From positions 558,001 to 622,000 of the forward strand of contig NZ_FNLF01000002.1 of NCBI RefSeq assembly GCF_900103175.1: a stretch of DNA of 64,000 nucleotides, in the 5' to 3' direction. Shown here piece after piece: positions 36,732-45,768 of the stretch; position 1 is the stretch's first letter, and each line of letters starts with the position of its first letter. The position numbers and the translations under genes were made by a program. Under the pieces are notes generated by a model. That model saw only the letters and a list, made by a program, of their open reading frames with translations. It made no database searches and was not told where the DNA came from. This DNA is from Tsukamurella pulmonis (GTDB lineage Bacteria; Actinomycetota; Actinomycetes; Mycobacteriales; Mycobacteriaceae).

Positions 36732-37823
36732 ATGCGGGGAATCGAGATCGGGATGGCGGTGGCGGACGGGCCGCTCGCCGACGACGTGCGTCGCGCGGCC
36801 GCCGCGGCAGCGCGCTCCGTCACGGACATCGATCGCGGCAGGCCCCGCGCGGGCTGGGCGTCGGCGGCGGGACTGGTGCTGGACCTGGCGGCCGCCACGG
36901 CGATGGCGGAGGCGGCCCGCGCCGGTGGACTGCCCCGCAGGGACGGCGTCGCCATCGTGGCCGCGCAAGCGGGCATGGCGGAGTTGGCAGCCGCCGTCGA
37001 GGTCGGGGCGGCGCACGTCTTCGTCCTCCCGGACCAGGTCCGGGACCTGGCCCGGTTCCTCGCCGCGCGCGAACAGGACGACGGTGCCCGCTCCCGCGTC
37101 GTCGCCGTCCTCGGCGGGCACGGCGGGGCGGGGGCGTCCGTCCTGGCCGCGGCGGTCGCGGTGGCGGCACCCGGCCGCGGCGTCACGGCGCTCGCCGTCG
37201 ACGCCGATCCCTGGGGCGGCGGCCTCGACCTGCTGCTCGGTTGCGCCGACGTGCCCGGCCTGCGATGGGGTGATCTCGCGCTGCGCGGCGGGCACGTGCC
37301 GGCCGAGGCGCTGGTCGCGGCGCTACCGGGGCGGGTGGGTGCCCTCGCCGTGCTGGCCGCCGGCGGTACGGCGGGCGGCGCCGCGGGTGGCGCGATGGTG
37401 CCGGAGATCCCGGTGGAGGGGCTGCTCGCAGTCATCGATGCAGGGCGCCGCAGCGTGGGGGTCACCGTGGTCGATCTGCCGCGCCGCAACGATCCCGCGA
37501 CCGCCGCGTGCCTCGAGGTCGCCGATGTGGTGGTCGTCGTGGCCTCGGCCACGGTGCGCGGATGCGCCGCGGCCCGCGCGGTGGCCGGTGGGGTGGCGGG
37601 ACGCGCGCGGCAGGCCGCGCTGGTGGTGCGTGGTCCTGCTCCCGGCGGGCTCTCGGCGCGGGACGTGGAGCGCGCCGTCGGCCTGCCCCTGCTCGCGTCG
37701 ATGCGCCCGCAGCCCGGGCTCGCCGCGCAACTCGACGGCGGGGGACTGCGGCTGCGCCGGGGAACGCCGCTGGCCGTCGCGGCGGGGCGCGTGCTCGACG
37801 GTGTGCGCCGGGGTGCGGCATGA
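36732..37823 (+). CDS. ssd: Septum site-determining protein Ssd, MinD-like
   Basis: 363 residues. A MinD/ParA-like fold matching Rv3660c in position and size. The P-loop region VLGGHGGAGASVLAA has the shape of a deviant Walker A but lacks both the signature Lys and the KT pair, so nucleotide hydrolysis is doubtful. ALAVDADPWGGGLDLLLG is the switch I/Walker A-prime region. In mycobacteria Ssd affects septation and stress responses. It overlaps tadA by 4 bp and begins the tad-type locus. Confidence 0.85.
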   Translation: MRGIEIGMAVADGPLADDVRRAAAAAARSVTDIDRGRPRAGWASAAGLVLDLAAATAMAEAARAGGLPRRDGVAIVAAQAGMAELAAAVEVGAAHVFVLPDQVRDLARFLAAREQDDGARSRVVAVLGGHGGAGASVLAAAVAVAAPGRGVTALAVDADPWGGGLDLLLGCADVPGLRWGDLALRGGHVPAEALVAALPGRVGALAVLAAGGTAGGAAGGAMVPEIPVEGLLAVIDAGRRSVGVTVVDLPRRNDPATAACLEVADVVVVVASATVRGCAAARAVAGGVAGRARQAALVVRGPAPGGLSARDVERAVGLPLLASMRPQPGLAAQLDGGGLRLRRGTPLAVAAGRVLDGVRRGAA

Positions 37824-39067
37824 GCGCGCCGGGCCCCGGTGCCGACCTGCTGGCGCGGGTGCGTGAGCGGCTCGCGCACTCCGCGACCGTACTCACGCCC
37901 GATGTCATGGCCGCCGCGCTGCGCGCCGAATGCGGAGGCGTGCTGGGGGATACGGACCTGCTGGACGGCCTCGCCTATCTCGAGACCGAGCTCGTCGGTG
38001 CGGGCCGACTCGAACCGCTGCTCGCCGATCCGGCCGTCGCGGACGTGCTGGTCTGCGGGCCCCACCGGGTCTGGGTGGACCGCGGCGCGGGCCTCGAGTG
38101 CACCGACGTCGTCTTCGAGGACGACGACGCCGTCCGCCGGCTCGCCGCTCGGTTGGCGCTCGCGGCGGGCCGTCGCCTCGACGACGCGCAGCCCTGGGTC
38201 GACGGACATCTCCCGGCGGGGCCGGGAGGGCGCGCCGGGAGCGGGATCCGGCTGCACGCGGTGCTGCCGCCGCTGGCGCACCGCGGTACGTGCATTTCGC
38301 TGCGCGTGCTGCGGCCCGCGACCCAGACGCTGGATTCGCTCATCGACGGCGGGGCGGTGCCCGCCGAAGTCGCGCCCCTGGTCCGCCGTGTCGTGGCGGC
38401 GCGGCTGGCCTTCTTGGTGGTCGGCGGCACCGGCAGCGGGAAGACCACCCTGCTCAACGGGCTGCTCGGCGCGATCGATCCGGCCGAGCGGGTGCTCTGC
38501 GTCGAGGACGCGCACGAGCTCGACCCCGTCCATCCGCACGTGGTCTCACTGCTCGCACGCGGTGCGAACGTCGAGGGCGTGGGTGAGGTGACGGTCCGCG
38601 ACCTCGTCCGGCAATCCCTGCGGATGCGGCCCGACCGGATCGTCGTCGGCGAGGTGCGCGGCGCTGAGGTCGTCGATCTGCTGACGGCCCTGAACACCGG
38701 CCACGACGGCGGTGCCGGCACCGTCCACGCCAACTCCCCGCGAGAGGTGCCCGCGCGGCTGGAGGCGCTCGCCGCGCTCGGCGGGCTGGGGCGGGAGGCG
38801 CTGCACGCACAGGTGGCCGCCGCGTTCTTATCTGTAGCTATCGGTTCGGTGTCCCACTCTGTAGCGGACGGTGTTCTGGGGTCGTGCTGTGTTCGTCTGC
38901 GTCAGTGTTATCTGGGCTGTAGCGGATGGTGGGGTTTCAGTCGATGCCGAGTTGGTGTTCCCAGCGGTCCCAGTCGTCGCCGGCGGGGTGGCTCTCGCCG
39001 CGGGCTTTGCGGTGGCGTGTGCGTTCCTGAGCGAACCAGGCTTCGACCCAGGGCGGCAGCACAGTGA
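37820..39067 (+). pseudogene. tadA: TadA/CpaF-type secretion ATPase, C-terminal end replaced
   Basis: The first about 335 residues (to 38826) are a good CpaF/TadA ATPase: N-terminal domain, Walker [17 protein letters not shown], Asp box CVEDAHEL, Walker [19 protein letters not shown] and the His box [18 protein letters not shown]. After LHAQVAAA the sequence abruptly leaves the family and the frame runs through 80 unrelated residues to 39067. About 50 residues of the native end, and the tadB, tadC and pilin genes normally next, are missing. The disruption marks the start of the accessory region. The ATPase core is complete but the pilus system cannot work from this locus. Confidence 0.8.
38827..38936. 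other. Junction of conserved chromosome and accessory region
   Basis: Base composition and coding signal change at about 38827. The junction side carries the motif CTGTAGC three times (38832, 38859, 38917), twice inside the larger TGTAGCGGAYGGTG. No transposase inverted repeat or recombinase gene is visible beside it. Confidence 0.5.
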
Positions 39068-39134
39068 CTCCGTCGTAGAAGTCGTCCCGGATGTCGCTCT
39101 CGGTGCCGTCGGGTAAGTCGCGATTGGTGCTCAC
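38937..39134 (-). CDS. Small acidic protein of unknown function
   Basis: 65 residues, Asp/Glu/Trp-rich (SDIRDDFYDGV, PPWVEAWFAQERTRHRK, GDDWDRWEHQLGID). Composition is protein-like and differs from the Arg-rich shadow frames. The GTG start is poorly placed behind an AGGA, so the true start is uncertain. It is divergent from the cassette to its right. I do not recognise it. Confidence 0.45.
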   Translation of the reverse strand: MSTNRDLPDGTESDIRDDFYDGVTVLPPWVEAWFAQERTRHRKARGESHPAGDDWDRWEHQLGID

Positions 39135-39298
39135 TCCTATTGGGACGCATCGGCTCGGTGATCGGTTCCCTGCCTTCTCCTCAAATCGGTCGGAGCCGTC
39201 GAGTTCGATGGTTGCGCTGCGGCGTGTCCGAACGTCAGGATCGTTACCCCCTCTGCAAGATGGACAGCAAGTTTGGTAACGATTTCTGGGGAGGCGTC

Positions 39299-40114
39299 AT
39301 GGTGCGGATCGAAGGGCTGCGTCCGAGGGCGCCGCGAACGCAGGCATTGCGAATGCTGCGGCCGCATATGGTGCCGATCGCTGCGATCGCGCTCGCTGCG
39401 GATGAGGCGTGTGCGCAGTTGTGTGAGGCGTTGTACCTGGATCCGGCGTCGCGACGTCGGTACGACTCGAAGTCGCGGGGGCTGCTGACGGCGATGGTGT
39501 GGTCGGAGGGGCTGCGCGAGTGGACCAACGCGGTGAACCCGCCGCACGTGCGGCTGCACGAGCCGCACAACTGGACCGAGCTGATCGTGCACGGCAACCT
39601 GCACGTGAAGGTCGAGCGGGACACCCCGTGGCGGCAGGTCTCGCAGAGTGAGCGCCAGCGGCTGCGCAAGCAGCAGTGCCAGGACTACACGCTGCCGTTC
39701 GACGTGGTGAGCACCGCCGAGTTCGCGGTGACCAACGTCGACCTGTCCGGAACGCTCAACGACGCGAACCGGATCATCGGAGTGCAGGCCCGCACCCGCC
39801 TCGGCGAGCGGTACCTGTGGGCCCCGCACGAGGTGGACATCGAGTCGGCGCGCCGCATGCTGGTGGCCTGGCGGCGCCGCAGGGTGCCGTGGCTGATGAC
39901 TTCCGAGCGGGCGTTGGTGCTGGCCGCAACGGACGAAGCCCGTGAGGAAGCGGCCCGCCTGCGTGCCGAGAATGAGGACCTTCAAGACCGCCTCGCCCGC
40001 GCTGAGGCCGACATCGCCGTCCTCGCCCGCAGTGCCGGCCTGGCCGCGGAGCGCAGCCGCTTCGAGGTCCCCACCAACCCGAACGCCGCCGAGGATGCCG
40101 AAGCGGACGAGTAG
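39299..40114 (+). CDS. Unrecognised 271-residue protein with C-terminal coiled coil
   Basis: The ATG follows a GGGGAGG site by 5 nt. The protein is basic and mixed helical, with LRPHMVPIAAIALAADEACAQLCEALYL, a central block LHEPHNWTELIVHGNLHVKVERD, and TLNDANRIIGVQARTRLGERYLWAPHEVD. Residues about 205-245 form a heptad-like coiled coil (EAARLRAENEDLQDRLARAEADI). It precedes the XRE-ImmA gene by 130 bp on the same strand and may be its partner. No family assigned. Confidence 0.65.
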   Translation: MVRIEGLRPRAPRTQALRMLRPHMVPIAAIALAADEACAQLCEALYLDPASRRRYDSKSRGLLTAMVWSEGLREWTNAVNPPHVRLHEPHNWTELIVHGNLHVKVERDTPWRQVSQSERQRLRKQQCQDYTLPFDVVSTAEFAVTNVDLSGTLNDANRIIGVQARTRLGERYLWAPHEVDIESARRMLVAWRRRRVPWLMTSERALVLAATDEAREEAARLRAENEDLQDRLARAEADIAVLARSAGLAAERSRFEVPTNPNAAEDAEADE

Positions 40115-40244
40115 AACCCCAACGGCCGTTCCTCCTCCGTGGTGCGGGTGTGACGGTAGGGATTACCGGTGATCGGGGAATGATTGCGTGGTGTTCGGCA
40201 CGTCAGCGTGATCCGTGAGGGTGGGAGGGTCTAAGATTTTGGCC

Positions 40245-41384
40245 ATGGGAACGGTGACGGATCTTGATTCGCGGGCGTCGCGTTCGCCGCTGTCGACCGA
40301 CCGCTGCGCGGTGGCCGCCACATTGAGCGCCACCCGTGAGCGCCGCGGACTGACGGCCAAGCAGGTTGCTGATGCCTTGGGGCGTTCCCCGAGTTACGTC
40401 TCGCGCGCTGAGAGCGGCGACGGATCGGTCAGTGGTGCGGATCTGACGTTGTGGGCGCAGGTGCTCGATGTGACCGAGGAGCTGCTGTGCACGGTGTTGC
40501 CGCAGGAGCCGCCCGAGGGTGTGCACTTCCGTAGCCAAACTGTCACTAAGCGGTTGCAGGACAGGTTGATTCAGCATGCGAACTTCGCCGGTTGGATGCT
40601 CAACCGGTTGCATGAGGACACGTTGGCGACCGCGGTGCATCCGCGGTCGGTGCCGCAGCTGGATGTGGACCTGCTCGATGAGGGGTCGGAGGAGGCCGCG
40701 CAGCTGGTGCGGCAGGCGTGGCGCATCCATGGCCCGGTCTCCGACATCGCCGGCCTGCTCGAGAGCGCCGGGATCATGATCTTGCCGATGCCCGCCGATG
40801 TGGACAAGGTCGACGCGATCAGCGTCCGCACCACCGGCCCGGTGACCGCTGTGATCCTGCTCAACCCCCACGCGCCGGAGGATCGGCAGCGGCACACCCT
40901 CGCCCACGAGCTGGGGCACCTGGTGATGGATGAACTGTCGGGTGTGTCGTTGGGGCTCAAGGAGATCGAGAACCGGGCGGATCGGTTCGCCGCGGAGTTC
41001 CTCGCCCCATACGGGTCGTTGCGCGACGAGCTGCGGGGGATCACCCCGGCCCGGATCGACACCCTCGACGATCTGCGGCGCCGGTGGGGGGTAAGCCTGT
41101 CGGCGCTGGTGCGCCGCGCGCACGTGCACGCCGACATCACCGAATCGCAGTACCGGTACTGGTTCCGCACCCTCAACGCCCGGAACCTGCTGCGGGACAA
41201 GCGGCGATCGACGTACCCGGTCCGGCCGCAGGCGGCCGCGGAGTTCTTCGCCTCACTGCGGAACAGTCGCTACGCCGTCGCCGATATCGCTGCGATCACC
41301 GCGACCAGGCCCCGGGAGTTGCAGGACGTGTTCGGCGACTCGTGGCCGTTCCCGCGGCTGCGGCCGCAGCTGAGCAGCGTCTAA
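40245..41384 (+). CDS. XRE-family regulator fused to ImmA/IrrE-type metallopeptidase
   Basis: 379 residues from the ATG at 40245 (a GTG at 40215 is possible). Residues about 25-80 form a Cro/C1-type helix-turn-helix (GLTAKQVADALGRSPSYVSRAESG). Residues about 175-260 are a DUF955/ImmA domain with zinc motif LAHELGHLVMDE. The C-terminal 100 residues are unassigned (a second helix-turn-helix-like SALVRRAHVHADIT is possible). Such fused proteins control phage, ICE or toxin-type genes by proteolysis of a repressor. Part of a three-gene rightward set in the accessory region. Confidence 0.85.
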   Translation: MGTVTDLDSRASRSPLSTDRCAVAATLSATRERRGLTAKQVADALGRSPSYVSRAESGDGSVSGADLTLWAQVLDVTEELLCTVLPQEPPEGVHFRSQTVTKRLQDRLIQHANFAGWMLNRLHEDTLATAVHPRSVPQLDVDLLDEGSEEAAQLVRQAWRIHGPVSDIAGLLESAGIMILPMPADVDKVDAISVRTTGPVTAVILLNPHAPEDRQRHTLAHELGHLVMDELSGVSLGLKEIENRADRFAAEFLAPYGSLRDELRGITPARIDTLDDLRRRWGVSLSALVRRAHVHADITESQYRYWFRTLNARNLLRDKRRSTYPVRPQAAAEFFASLRNSRYAVADIAAITATRPRELQDVFGDSWPFPRLRPQLSSV

Positions 41385-41400
41385 CCCCGTCCAGGTCGCT

Positions 41401-41847
41401 GTGCGGGCTATCCGCCGGACGTGGCGTCCGGCGCCGCTTCCACCGGACGCGGTGCATTCGGCCGCAGCCACGCTGCGTGAGCACCAAACCGAGCAGGACG
41501 TCGCCGCCGGCGGCGAGGTGCGCCGCCGCGTCGTCTGCGACGACGGCAGGGTCGCGCTCGGCCGCGTCAAGCTCAACCGTCGCCGAAAGGCCCGCCGCAC
41601 CTACGCGTTCCTGATCTGGCGTGAACACGGCGAGCGTCGTGAGCTGATGCTCGGCGAAGCGACCGCTCGCACCTTCCCGGCCAACCTACGCGCCGCCTGG
41701 GATCTGGTGCACGCGCACCGGCTCACCACCGCCGAAGGACGACGCACCTGGCCGCAGACCCGCCACCAGCTCCATGCCCAGGCCGTCCATGACCGCAACG
41801 GGAGCGAAGGGCCGGACTGCGCAACGCCCCGCGAAACGCACTCGTGA
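41401..41847 (+). CDS. Unrecognised basic protein downstream of the XRE-ImmA gene
   Basis: 148 residues, GTG start 16 bp after the XRE-ImmA stop. Arg-rich, with RVVCDDGRVALGRVKLNRRR and YAFLIWREHGERRELMLGEATARTF. Composition and spacing favour a real co-transcribed gene, but no family is recognised. Confidence 0.5.
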   Translation: MRAIRRTWRPAPLPPDAVHSAAATLREHQTEQDVAAGGEVRRRVVCDDGRVALGRVKLNRRRKARRTYAFLIWREHGERRELMLGEATARTFPANLRAAWDLVHAHRLTTAEGRRTWPQTRHQLHAQAVHDRNGSEGPDCATPRETHS

Positions 41848-42005
41848 TAGCCACCTACGCCGAGTTGCGGGTGGCGCCGCTGAACACGATGCTCCGTCGG
41901 CCCGGGACATCGAGCCGGGCTGTCCGGCCGGCGATCATGCCGACCGGGATCTCGTCCAGTCGGTCCGCGAAGGGTGATCGCGAACGCGTGGCCGTGGCTT
42001 GCCTC
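41848..42005. other. Short gap, nothing recognised
   Basis: 158 bp between the third cassette gene and the end of the phosphatase gene. No hairpin terminator or repeat stood out. Confidence 0.5.
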
Positions 42006-43391
42006 CTACTTCTTGGCCCGGTCCAGGCCGAGTACGTCGGTGATGTAGAAGAACGGGTCGGTCTGGTCGGTGACGCCGACGACGTTGGCGGCGCCGGGGC
42101 CGTACGCGGCGATGCGGACCTGGCCGCCGGTGTGCTGCTCCTCGCCCGGGTCGAGCGACGTGCCGTAGTTGACCGTGAGCAGGCCGCCGTCCTTGGTGTT
42201 GAGCGTGCGGGTCAGGCCCGGGGTGACGGAGCCGGTCTCGACGATCTGGCTGGTGTGCGCGTGATCGCCGGTGACGATGACCAGGGTGTCCTTGTCCTTC
42301 TTCGCGAAGTCGAGCGCCGCGGTGACGGCCTCGGACAGCTGGACGGTCTCGCCGATCTGGCCGCACGGGTCGGCGTCGTGGTTGGCCTTGTCGACGGAGC
42401 CGGACTCGACCTGCAGGAAGAAGCCCTTGTCGCCCCCCAGCAGGTCGATCGCCTTCTTGGTCATGGTCTCGAGCTTCGGGGTCGCGGCGAACTCGGGGTT
42501 CGGCGAGCAGGTGACGGCCGGCTCCTTGCCGCCCTCCTTGGTCGCGGTGGCCTTGCCCCACAGGCGGGGCAGGTTGCCGTCGGCGAAGACGCCGAGCAGC
42601 GGCTTGTCCTGGCCCGCGTCCTTGACGGCGTCGAGCTCCTCACCCGAGCGGACCATCTGGTAGCCGCGCTCCTTGGCCTGCACCTCGAGCGTCTTGCCCG
42701 CGTACTGGCCGGCGCCGGCGACCTCCTGGAAGGTCTTGAAGCCGCCGCCCAGGGTGACGTCGGCGCGGGCCGCCAGCAGCTGCTCGGTGATCGACCCGAG
42801 GCCGCCGTTCTCCAGGGCGTCCGACGCGCACTTCTCCTTGGTGGCGACGGGGCCGTAGCACTTGCGCTGCGCGACGTGCGCGACCTGCACGGCCGGGGTC
42901 GCGTCCTGCAGCTCGGTGGTGGTGACGTTGCCCGTCTTGCGGCCGTTGGCCTTGGCGATCTCGAGGATCGAGCGCTGCGCCTTGCCGTTGACGTCCACGC
43001 CGACGGCGCCGTTGTAGGTCTTGGTGCCGGTGGCCCACGCGGAGCCGGAGGCGGCGGAATCGGTCGTGTAGTCGGGCTTCTTGGTGTTCTTGTCCAGCGC
43101 GTACGTGGTGTAGTCACCCGACAGCGGCAGCTGGTCGATGCCGGGGATCTGGCCGCCGGCGCCCCACTGGTAGTCACGGGCCAGCGTGAGCTCCTGGTTG
43201 GCGGTGCCGTCACCGATGATCAGGATGACGTTCTTCGCCTTCGACCGCTGGATCGAATCGGCGATCGCCTGCGTCTGGTCGCCGGCGAGGCGCTTCGCAC
43301 CCCCGTGGGCGGTGATGTCGCCCGCCGCGGACCGGGTGATGTCCACCTTCGACGCGGTGTCGCCCGAGACCCCCGGGCCCCCGTCGTTACT
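42006..43391 (-). pseudogene. Alkaline phosphatase (PhoA family), N-terminus removed by an IS
   Basis: About 460 residues remain in frame. The metal/active-site blocks are intact: [20 protein letters not shown], the phosphoserine motif [48 protein letters not shown] and the late EEQHTGGQV. The frame begins directly at the end of the ISL3 element ([17 protein letters not shown]), and an in-frame TGA stands in the IS end. The signal peptide and start are missing. A cytoplasmic product could start at the ATG-equivalent GTG at 43346, but export is lost, so I call it a broken gene. Confidence 0.8.
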
Positions 43392-44830
43392 GGCTCATCC
43401 CAATCGGGGGTGTAGGAGTTGGGGTCTGAAGCCGCCGGTCTCGAGCAGGCTTCGGGCGATGTAGTTGGTCAGGTTGCGGAACCCGAGTGCGGAGCCGCGC
43501 AGGTGTTCGAGCCGTCCGTTGAGCGCCTCGGTCGGCCCGTTGCTGGTGCCGGGTCGTTCGAAGTAGGCGAGCACGTCAGCGGCTCGCTTCTTCAGGGTCC
43601 GGCTCAGGGTGGTGAGCTCGGTGAGCACCTTGGGGACGCCGGCGCTGAGGTCGGTGATCAGCTTCTCCATGAGCTCGCGGCCACGTTGCCGGTCCTCGTG
43701 GCGATAGGCGGCGATCATGCGCTGGTAGACACCCCAGGTCGCCTCGACCTCGACGTGAGCGTCATCAACGAACAGCGCGCGTAGCCTGTCGCTCTGCTTG
43801 TCGGTGAGCAGGTCCGCGCCGGTGTGCAGCGTGCGCCGCGACTTGTAGAGCGGGTCGTCCCTGAACCCACGGTGCCCGTGGATCGCGAGTTGGACCCGGC
43901 GCCGGCACCTGTCGAGGGCGTCACCGGCCAGGCGCACGACGTGGAAGGGATCCATCACCGTGACCGCGTCCGGGATCTCCTCCGCAGCGGCGGTCTTGAA
44001 CCCGGTGAAGCCGTCCATCGCGACCACCTCGACCGCGTCACGGAAGGCGTCGTCGCGGTCGGCGAGCCAGGTCTTGAACGCCGCCTTCGACCGGCCCTCG
44101 ACCATGTCCAGCAGCCTTGCTGGGCCGGCGCCATCGCGGACCGGGGTGAGGTCGATGATCACGGTGACATACTTGTCGCCACGCCTGGTGTGGCGCCAGA
44201 CGTGCTCATCGACGCCAATGACCTTCACGCCCTCGAACCGCGTGGGGTCGTTGATCAGCAGCCGCTTGCCTTCAGCCAGGACCGCGTTGTTGGCGGTGTC
44301 CCACGCGACCCCGAGTCCCTCGGCGACACGGGCGACGGTGAGGTGTGCGACCACGATCCCTTCCAGCGCCCACCGCAGCCCGGTGCGCGAGAGCTTCGCG
44401 CGTGGCTCCGCAGCGGCGCTGGTGTCTTGGCGCCACACGTGTCCGCAGTCGGCACAGCGGTAGCGGCGCACTACAACTTCCAGCACGGTCGGTCGCCAGC
44501 CCAGCGGCTCGTGGGCCAACCGCCGGATCACGGTGTCACGAGCAGCGCCTTCGCTGCCGCACCGTCGGCACCACTGATCTGGTTCCACCACGCGGCACGC
44601 TAGGACCGCACGATCCGGTTCAAGTCGTTGTCCGGTCACGCTCAGACCGAGGCCGTCGAGTCGAGCGAAGGCGGTGAGGTCAGGGCGGCCGAAGCCGGCC
44701 GGCGGGGTTGTGTCGGTCACGTCGAGGTCTTTCGGATGGATGGCGTAGGAACCTCCGTCGTCGGGAGACCTCGACGTCTATCTGCGGACCGACGCGCCCG
44801 GCCGACCTACACCGGCATCTGAGAAGACCC
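43392..44830. mobile_element. ISL3-family insertion sequence, complete
   Basis: The left end reads GGCTCATCCCAATCGGGGGT at 43392, and the right end, read inward from 44830, is GGGTCTTCTCAGATGCCGGT; both continue to GTAGG, giving an imperfect inverted repeat of about 25 bp. It contains one transposase gene. The 8-bp flanks do not match, so the element has been rearranged since insertion. Confidence 0.75.
43395..44720 (-). CDS. ISL3-family transposase
   Basis: 441 residues. The N-terminal zinc-finger cysteines are in CRRCGSEG and YRCADCGHVWR, followed by a helix-turn-helix. The DDE domain shows VIGVDEHVWRHTRRGDKYVTVIIDLTP, VVAMDGFTGFK and the Glu in SNGPTEALNGRLEHLRG. Full family length; presumably functional. 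Confidence 0.93.
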   Translation of the reverse strand: MTDTTPPAGFGRPDLTAFARLDGLGLSVTGQRLEPDRAVLACRVVEPDQWCRRCGSEGAARDTVIRRLAHEPLGWRPTVLEVVVRRYRCADCGHVWRQDTSAAAEPRAKLSRTGLRWALEGIVVAHLTVARVAEGLGVAWDTANNAVLAEGKRLLINDPTRFEGVKVIGVDEHVWRHTRRGDKYVTVIIDLTPVRDGAGPARLLDMVEGRSKAAFKTWLADRDDAFRDAVEVVAMDGFTGFKTAAAEEIPDAVTVMDPFHVVRLAGDALDRCRRRVQLAIHGHRGFRDDPLYKSRRTLHTGADLLTDKQSDRLRALFVDDAHVEVEATWGVYQRMIAAYRHEDRQRGRELMEKLITDLSAGVPKVLTELTTLSRTLKKRAADVLAYFERPGTSNGPTEALNGRLEHLRGSALGFRNLTNYIARSLLETGGFRPQLLHPRLG

Positions 44831-45348
44831 CTGAAACGTCTTCGACGAAGACGGGACCGGCGAGGAGGAGGGCGCGGTGAGCTAAAAGAATGGAGCTTGC
44901 TCGGCTTCGACGCCGCCGCAAGCTCCGGTGAAACGGTCGGTACTAGTCGGTCGTCGTCGGTCACCACCGGATGGCGGCGTCCCCCACGCTCGGCGTTCGC
45001 GCAGGTCAGCGGCTCGTTCGCCCAGTGGGCGCATCAGGCGATAGACGCAAAGCCGACGTGATTAGGTCGTCGGTTCGATTCCGACAGGCGGCTCCGGCGA
45101 ACAGCCCCTGACCTGCGGAAACGTAGGGCAGGGGCGGTTCGGTTCTGATGGTCGCGCGATGCGCTGGCCTCACGGCTCTGCCCGACACCCGACGTCGCTC
45201 TCCTCTGCGACGGACCCCTCGCCGGATGAACGCTCGGACATCCTGTCCGTGTGCCGATAGGCCTCGCACCGCTCGGCAACGCAGCGTGGCGCTGCGTCGC
45301 GACCTGGCGACGGCTCGGCGGGGCGCGATCGTCTCGTGCGTTGGCGGA
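44831..45348. other. 518-bp gap holding a palindrome and a tRNA fragment
   Basis: No protein-like ORF. Just beyond the IS end lies a perfect palindrome CGTCTTCG-A-CGAAGACG (44837-44853). A tRNA 3'-end fragment is at 45061-45094. The small frames across the fragment translate to the CRNRTDDL-type peptide that commonly arises from tRNA antisense and is not a gene. Confidence 0.6.
45061..45094 (+). other. tRNA 3'-end fragment (tRNA-Thr-like), possible attachment-site remnant
   Basis: A T-arm with perfect 5-bp stem and the loop TTCGATT (GTCGG-TTCGATT-CCGAC, 45068-45084) is followed by AGGCGGCT and CC, matching the acceptor 3' strand of actinobacterial tRNA-Thr. The D arm and anticodon arm are absent upstream. 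Such fragments are left where an integrative element recombined at a tRNA gene. Confidence 0.65.
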
Positions 45349-45660
45349 CTACGGAAGCTTGGACGCGAGGACGTCGGCCGCCAGGATCTCGGGTGCTGCG
45401 CCGAGGAGGTGCTGGTTGGCCATCAGGGCTGCGACGATGGCGCCGTTGGCGTGGGCGTCGCGAGCGGCCTCGTCGGGGAATGCATCGAAGATCCAGAAGG
45501 TGTCGGCGTGGGTCCTGACCGCGAACCAGACAATCGTTCCTACTTCTTCGTTGGCGAGCGCGACAGCGCCGGCGAGCAGATCGGCGAGCGCGTCGTGCTG
45601 TCCATCGGCCGCGACGATCTTGGCGACGAAGGCATACGGAAGTGATGCGGGTGTGGACAT
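45349..45660 (-). CDS. Antibiotic biosynthesis monooxygenase (ABM) domain protein
   Basis: 103 residues with AGGAG ahead of the ATG. A small dimeric ferredoxin-like fold: FVAKIVAADGQHDALADLLAGAVALANEE, then IVWFAVRTHADTFWIFDAFPDEAARDAHANG, the YgiN/ABM pattern. Likely a quinol or redox-stress monooxygenase. It is divergent from a GlxA-like regulator across 108 bp, which suggests regulation by it. Confidence 0.85.
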   Translation of the reverse strand: MSTPASLPYAFVAKIVAADGQHDALADLLAGAVALANEEVGTIVWFAVRTHADTFWIFDAFPDEAARDAHANGAIVAALMANQHLLGAAPEILAADVLASKLP

Positions 45661-45768
45661 GAGGGGTTCTCCTAGGTGTCGAGGTTTCTTGGTGAAGCGA
45701 GTTCAGCGTATGACGAGCAAGGGCATGTGAGAAGTGGCGTATACGGCAGTATTGCTATTGTTGGCGCC

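Noticed and set aside
44837-44853. Perfect palindrome beside the ISL3 end as a resolution or att site
   Set aside because: No recombinase gene and no second copy is visible; the role is unsupported.
45006-45279. Small minus-strand ORFs containing CRNRTDDL or SESNRRPNH peptides
   Set aside because: These peptides come from translating the tRNA fragment in antisense and are not genes.
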